Assembly (NCBI GenBank): GCA_900708905.1
Contig: CAADRB010000015.1
Span: forward strand, 1,260,040 to 1,324,039
Length of the DNA: 64,000 nucleotides
Direction of reading: 5' to 3'
From: Hymenolepis diminuta
Taxonomy: Eukaryota > Platyhelminthes > Cestoda > Cyclophyllidea > Hymenolepididae
Shown here: positions 61,599 to 64,000 of the stretch, in pieces
How the letters are laid out: the number at the start of each line of letters is the position of its first letter
How positions within the stretch are numbered: the stretch's first letter is position 1
The notes under the pieces: model-generated
What the model saw: the letters and a program-made list of their open reading frames with translations, nothing else
The model's database searches: none
Told to the model about the DNA's origin: nothing
Translations under genes and position numbers: made by a program

Positions 61599-64000
61599 CT
61601 AGTTTAAAAATAAAAAGATAGCGTTTAAAACATGAAAGTTTAAAAATAATGGATATCATGGAAAATAAATAGCATTAAATAAAGTAAATTACCACTATAT
61701 TTTAAAATCTACCAAAAATCATATCAAATATACGTTCGTATATACACATTTACAGATATCATTTATGCTTAACTTAATAGATTCAGACTGCTCCTAATTA
61801 CGCAAATTTTGTGCTTCTAGGACTTTTCGGGTCAAACGACTTCTATAATAACTGATTTCACTGTCCTTCTTTTAAATATTCTCGATTGCATACGTTCCCC
61901 TTCTTCTGAAGGACTAATCCTGTCATTTCCCCTCGTCAACATATGTCTCAAAGAGATTTGATAGCTGAAATAAAGACTTTTTGTTTCCACGAAATTTGTT
62001 CTCGTGTAATCGTTTCACATTAACCGATCTCCTCCCCATCCCTCTACAGTCAGTCCAGTGATGTAAAAGATGGTGGTAAAACATTTGCAGCATACTTGCT
62101 GCATAAATTAGCTACCGCTAGTTAAGAGAAATTAATTGGATTTCATTCGACAAATGGTTACCACATAACTAGACTACTTTTAATTTAACAGCAGAAATCA
62201 ATTGTTTGCAATGCAGTTGGTGACCTGATTACTGGAAAAAGGTATTTTAAGAAAAGAATCCAAGTTCATTCTGGTGAGGCTAAAAACTTCTGTACGGATA
62301 AAAGACTGAAAAAAATTGAGAACCGCCTAATCATCTAATTAAGAGAACTGAAAACGGAGTTACGCTAAAAAATAAGGGATGAAATGCAGACGGGAGTCAA
62401 ATAACAGAGTACTATACTTAAAACAATACATTTAATTATACTTCCTTTAAGCGAAAACGTTTTTTTATTGACAATTGTCCAACAATGTCCGCTATCATTT
62501 GTCTCCCAAATTCTGCATTGAAATTTAAAAAAGCCAGTGTGAAATAAATAAATAATACAATCTTTCCAAGCCTGTCAAGAGAGGTGTTAACAATGCTTAA
62601 CTTGGGTGAAAGAAATCTCGATGTCAATTTTAAAATAAACTCAAACTCTACCACCAATCTTATTAACTATAAACACCCAGCGAGATTGATCATGCATACC
62701 ATTAAATGAGCACGACATCCGACTAGGCAAAAGAATGTAATAATATAGTAAATCACTATCCTAATATATTTTACATCTTTCTGATTTCCTACTCATGAAG
62801 TGTTACACGATTAGATAAGGCTTTTTTATCCTGTCTTACATCCAGAACAGAGAGAAACTCCTCTTTGGTTGTTTTTCTGTTAAAATTATGTGAAATGAAC
62901 CCTCTCGAAGGCGGTCTCTTTGTATCTTACTTGAATAAATGCATTCAGGCACTTCCCACACTGACTTTGAGAACAATGAGACTGGCAAATTAGCGGTGTG
63001 CTGTACTAACGATCCCAGACTAGAAGCTTACTACTGAAGGCATCCAAGAAGCAGTAGAAAGTTCTAATTTTGTGTTACGATTTTTGTTTAAATAAATGTA
63101 AACCCTCCAAAGTGGCGTCATTAACAATGATGTAAAATTGATAAATTAAGTAACAGAAAAATTGAAAATAAATATAAAGGTATTAGATAAGAAAGCCCGT
63201 GGTATTACATGTTAAAGAAAAATTAATGAAAATCATTTGACCTTGAAATCAAGAAATATTTTACCAATCAAATACAAAATAAACATATTCAACCAATAAA
63301 ATGTTACATATTCCACAGTTCCAAATACATTAAATCCTTGTTAAGTGGGACTCAAGAGTCTTTCATAAGAAAATCTATATATCAATCAACTGATAGATTA
63401 TAATGTCGTTAGATTTCATGAACAGACAATCTTTTAGCTGGCAGGTGCCTGTAACAGACATAGGAGCGGACAAGCACACGCTCATTTCGTAATCAAACTG
63501 TCTGTTAAGGCGGGGAGGAGAAAAAAATCAAATTGAAAAATCGCTATCGATATCAGAGTCAAATTATCTCACAAGGTAATAGAAAGAGGAAAAAATATTT
63601 CTCACGAGATAACTTCGTTACTTAAGAGCTGCATTTCCATATTACCCTAGAATTCTTACTAGCAAGTGTGATTATTTAATTATAAGAAATACAAAGGAGT
63701 GTTATATAAAAATATGGTCCGTGGGTATGAAGCATTACTGATGAGAGCAAATAGATTTAATTTCCCACAACGACAATCAGATAGTAGACATCGCTCTAGC
63801 GATTAGCCAATGCGTTTCTGATTATCTGACGTTTCTCACGAAAGTAATAAGCCTTTTTTCCTTTAACCATAGACGAAGAATAATCGGACTCCAAATTCTA
63901 TTCAATCATTAAATTTCGTCTTTCTAATCATAACCCTAAGCTAAGAATGGGGCAACAAGAGGTAAACATTGGTTAAACAACACTAACCTGTATGAAAGCT
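61599..64000 (-). other. Probable PDE4-like intron running to the window edge
   Basis: I looked on the minus strand for UCR2-like sequence and found none. At the far edge, minus-strand CATACAG/GTTAGT around 63989 resembles a splice donor, so the next upstream exon may begin to appear in the last 13 or so bases; these are too few to translate with confidence. The frame at 62436-62657 (-) has no recognised domain. Confidence 0.45.

Noticed and set aside
1..64000. CRISPR arrays, operons, prokaryotic promoters or phage genes
   Set aside because: Gene structure is clearly eukaryotic with spliced exons. No regularly spaced direct repeats were seen.

Overview
The window is nuclear DNA from an animal, judged by split genes with GT..AG introns, long AT-rich introns and diverged dispersed repeats. 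The two genes, NAD(P)H-type glutamate synthase and a PDE4-type cAMP phosphodiesterase, occur together in protostome invertebrates. A flatworm or similar worm is possible, but that is an inference and the species cannot be named from this sequence.

Layout. 104-5184 (+): the last four exons of a glutamate synthase (GOGAT) gene. They encode the C-terminal FAD/NAD(P)H half, and the 5' part lies off the left edge. 5185-32695: about 27.5 kb with no gene I can support. It holds dispersed repeats, microsatellites, a hairpin and a small CpG-richer island with a TATA box near 30.19 kb. 32695-61598 (-): eight exons of a PDE4-like gene, from an acidic/serine-rich linker through the whole catalytic domain to the stop codon, with introns of about 0.9 to 7.4 kb. 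61599-64000: probably the next PDE4 intron, with a possible splice donor close to the right edge; the UCR1/UCR2 exons would lie beyond it. The two genes converge (tail to tail).

All intron phases agree across every junction inside both genes. The joined reading frames align without gaps to the known families at each splice point, which is the main support for the exon coordinates. The two genes have no evident functional link: one is ammonia/glutamate assimilation, the other cAMP signal termination.

The points most worth a second look are two substitutions at normally conserved active-site positions of the PDE (HDVH instead of HDVD, and a serine where the adenine-contacting asparagine is expected), and a roughly 300-330 bp AT-rich interspersed repeat with at least about 15 diverged copies and a TAATAA-type 3' end. 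Almost all other open frames over 60 codons look like chance frames.
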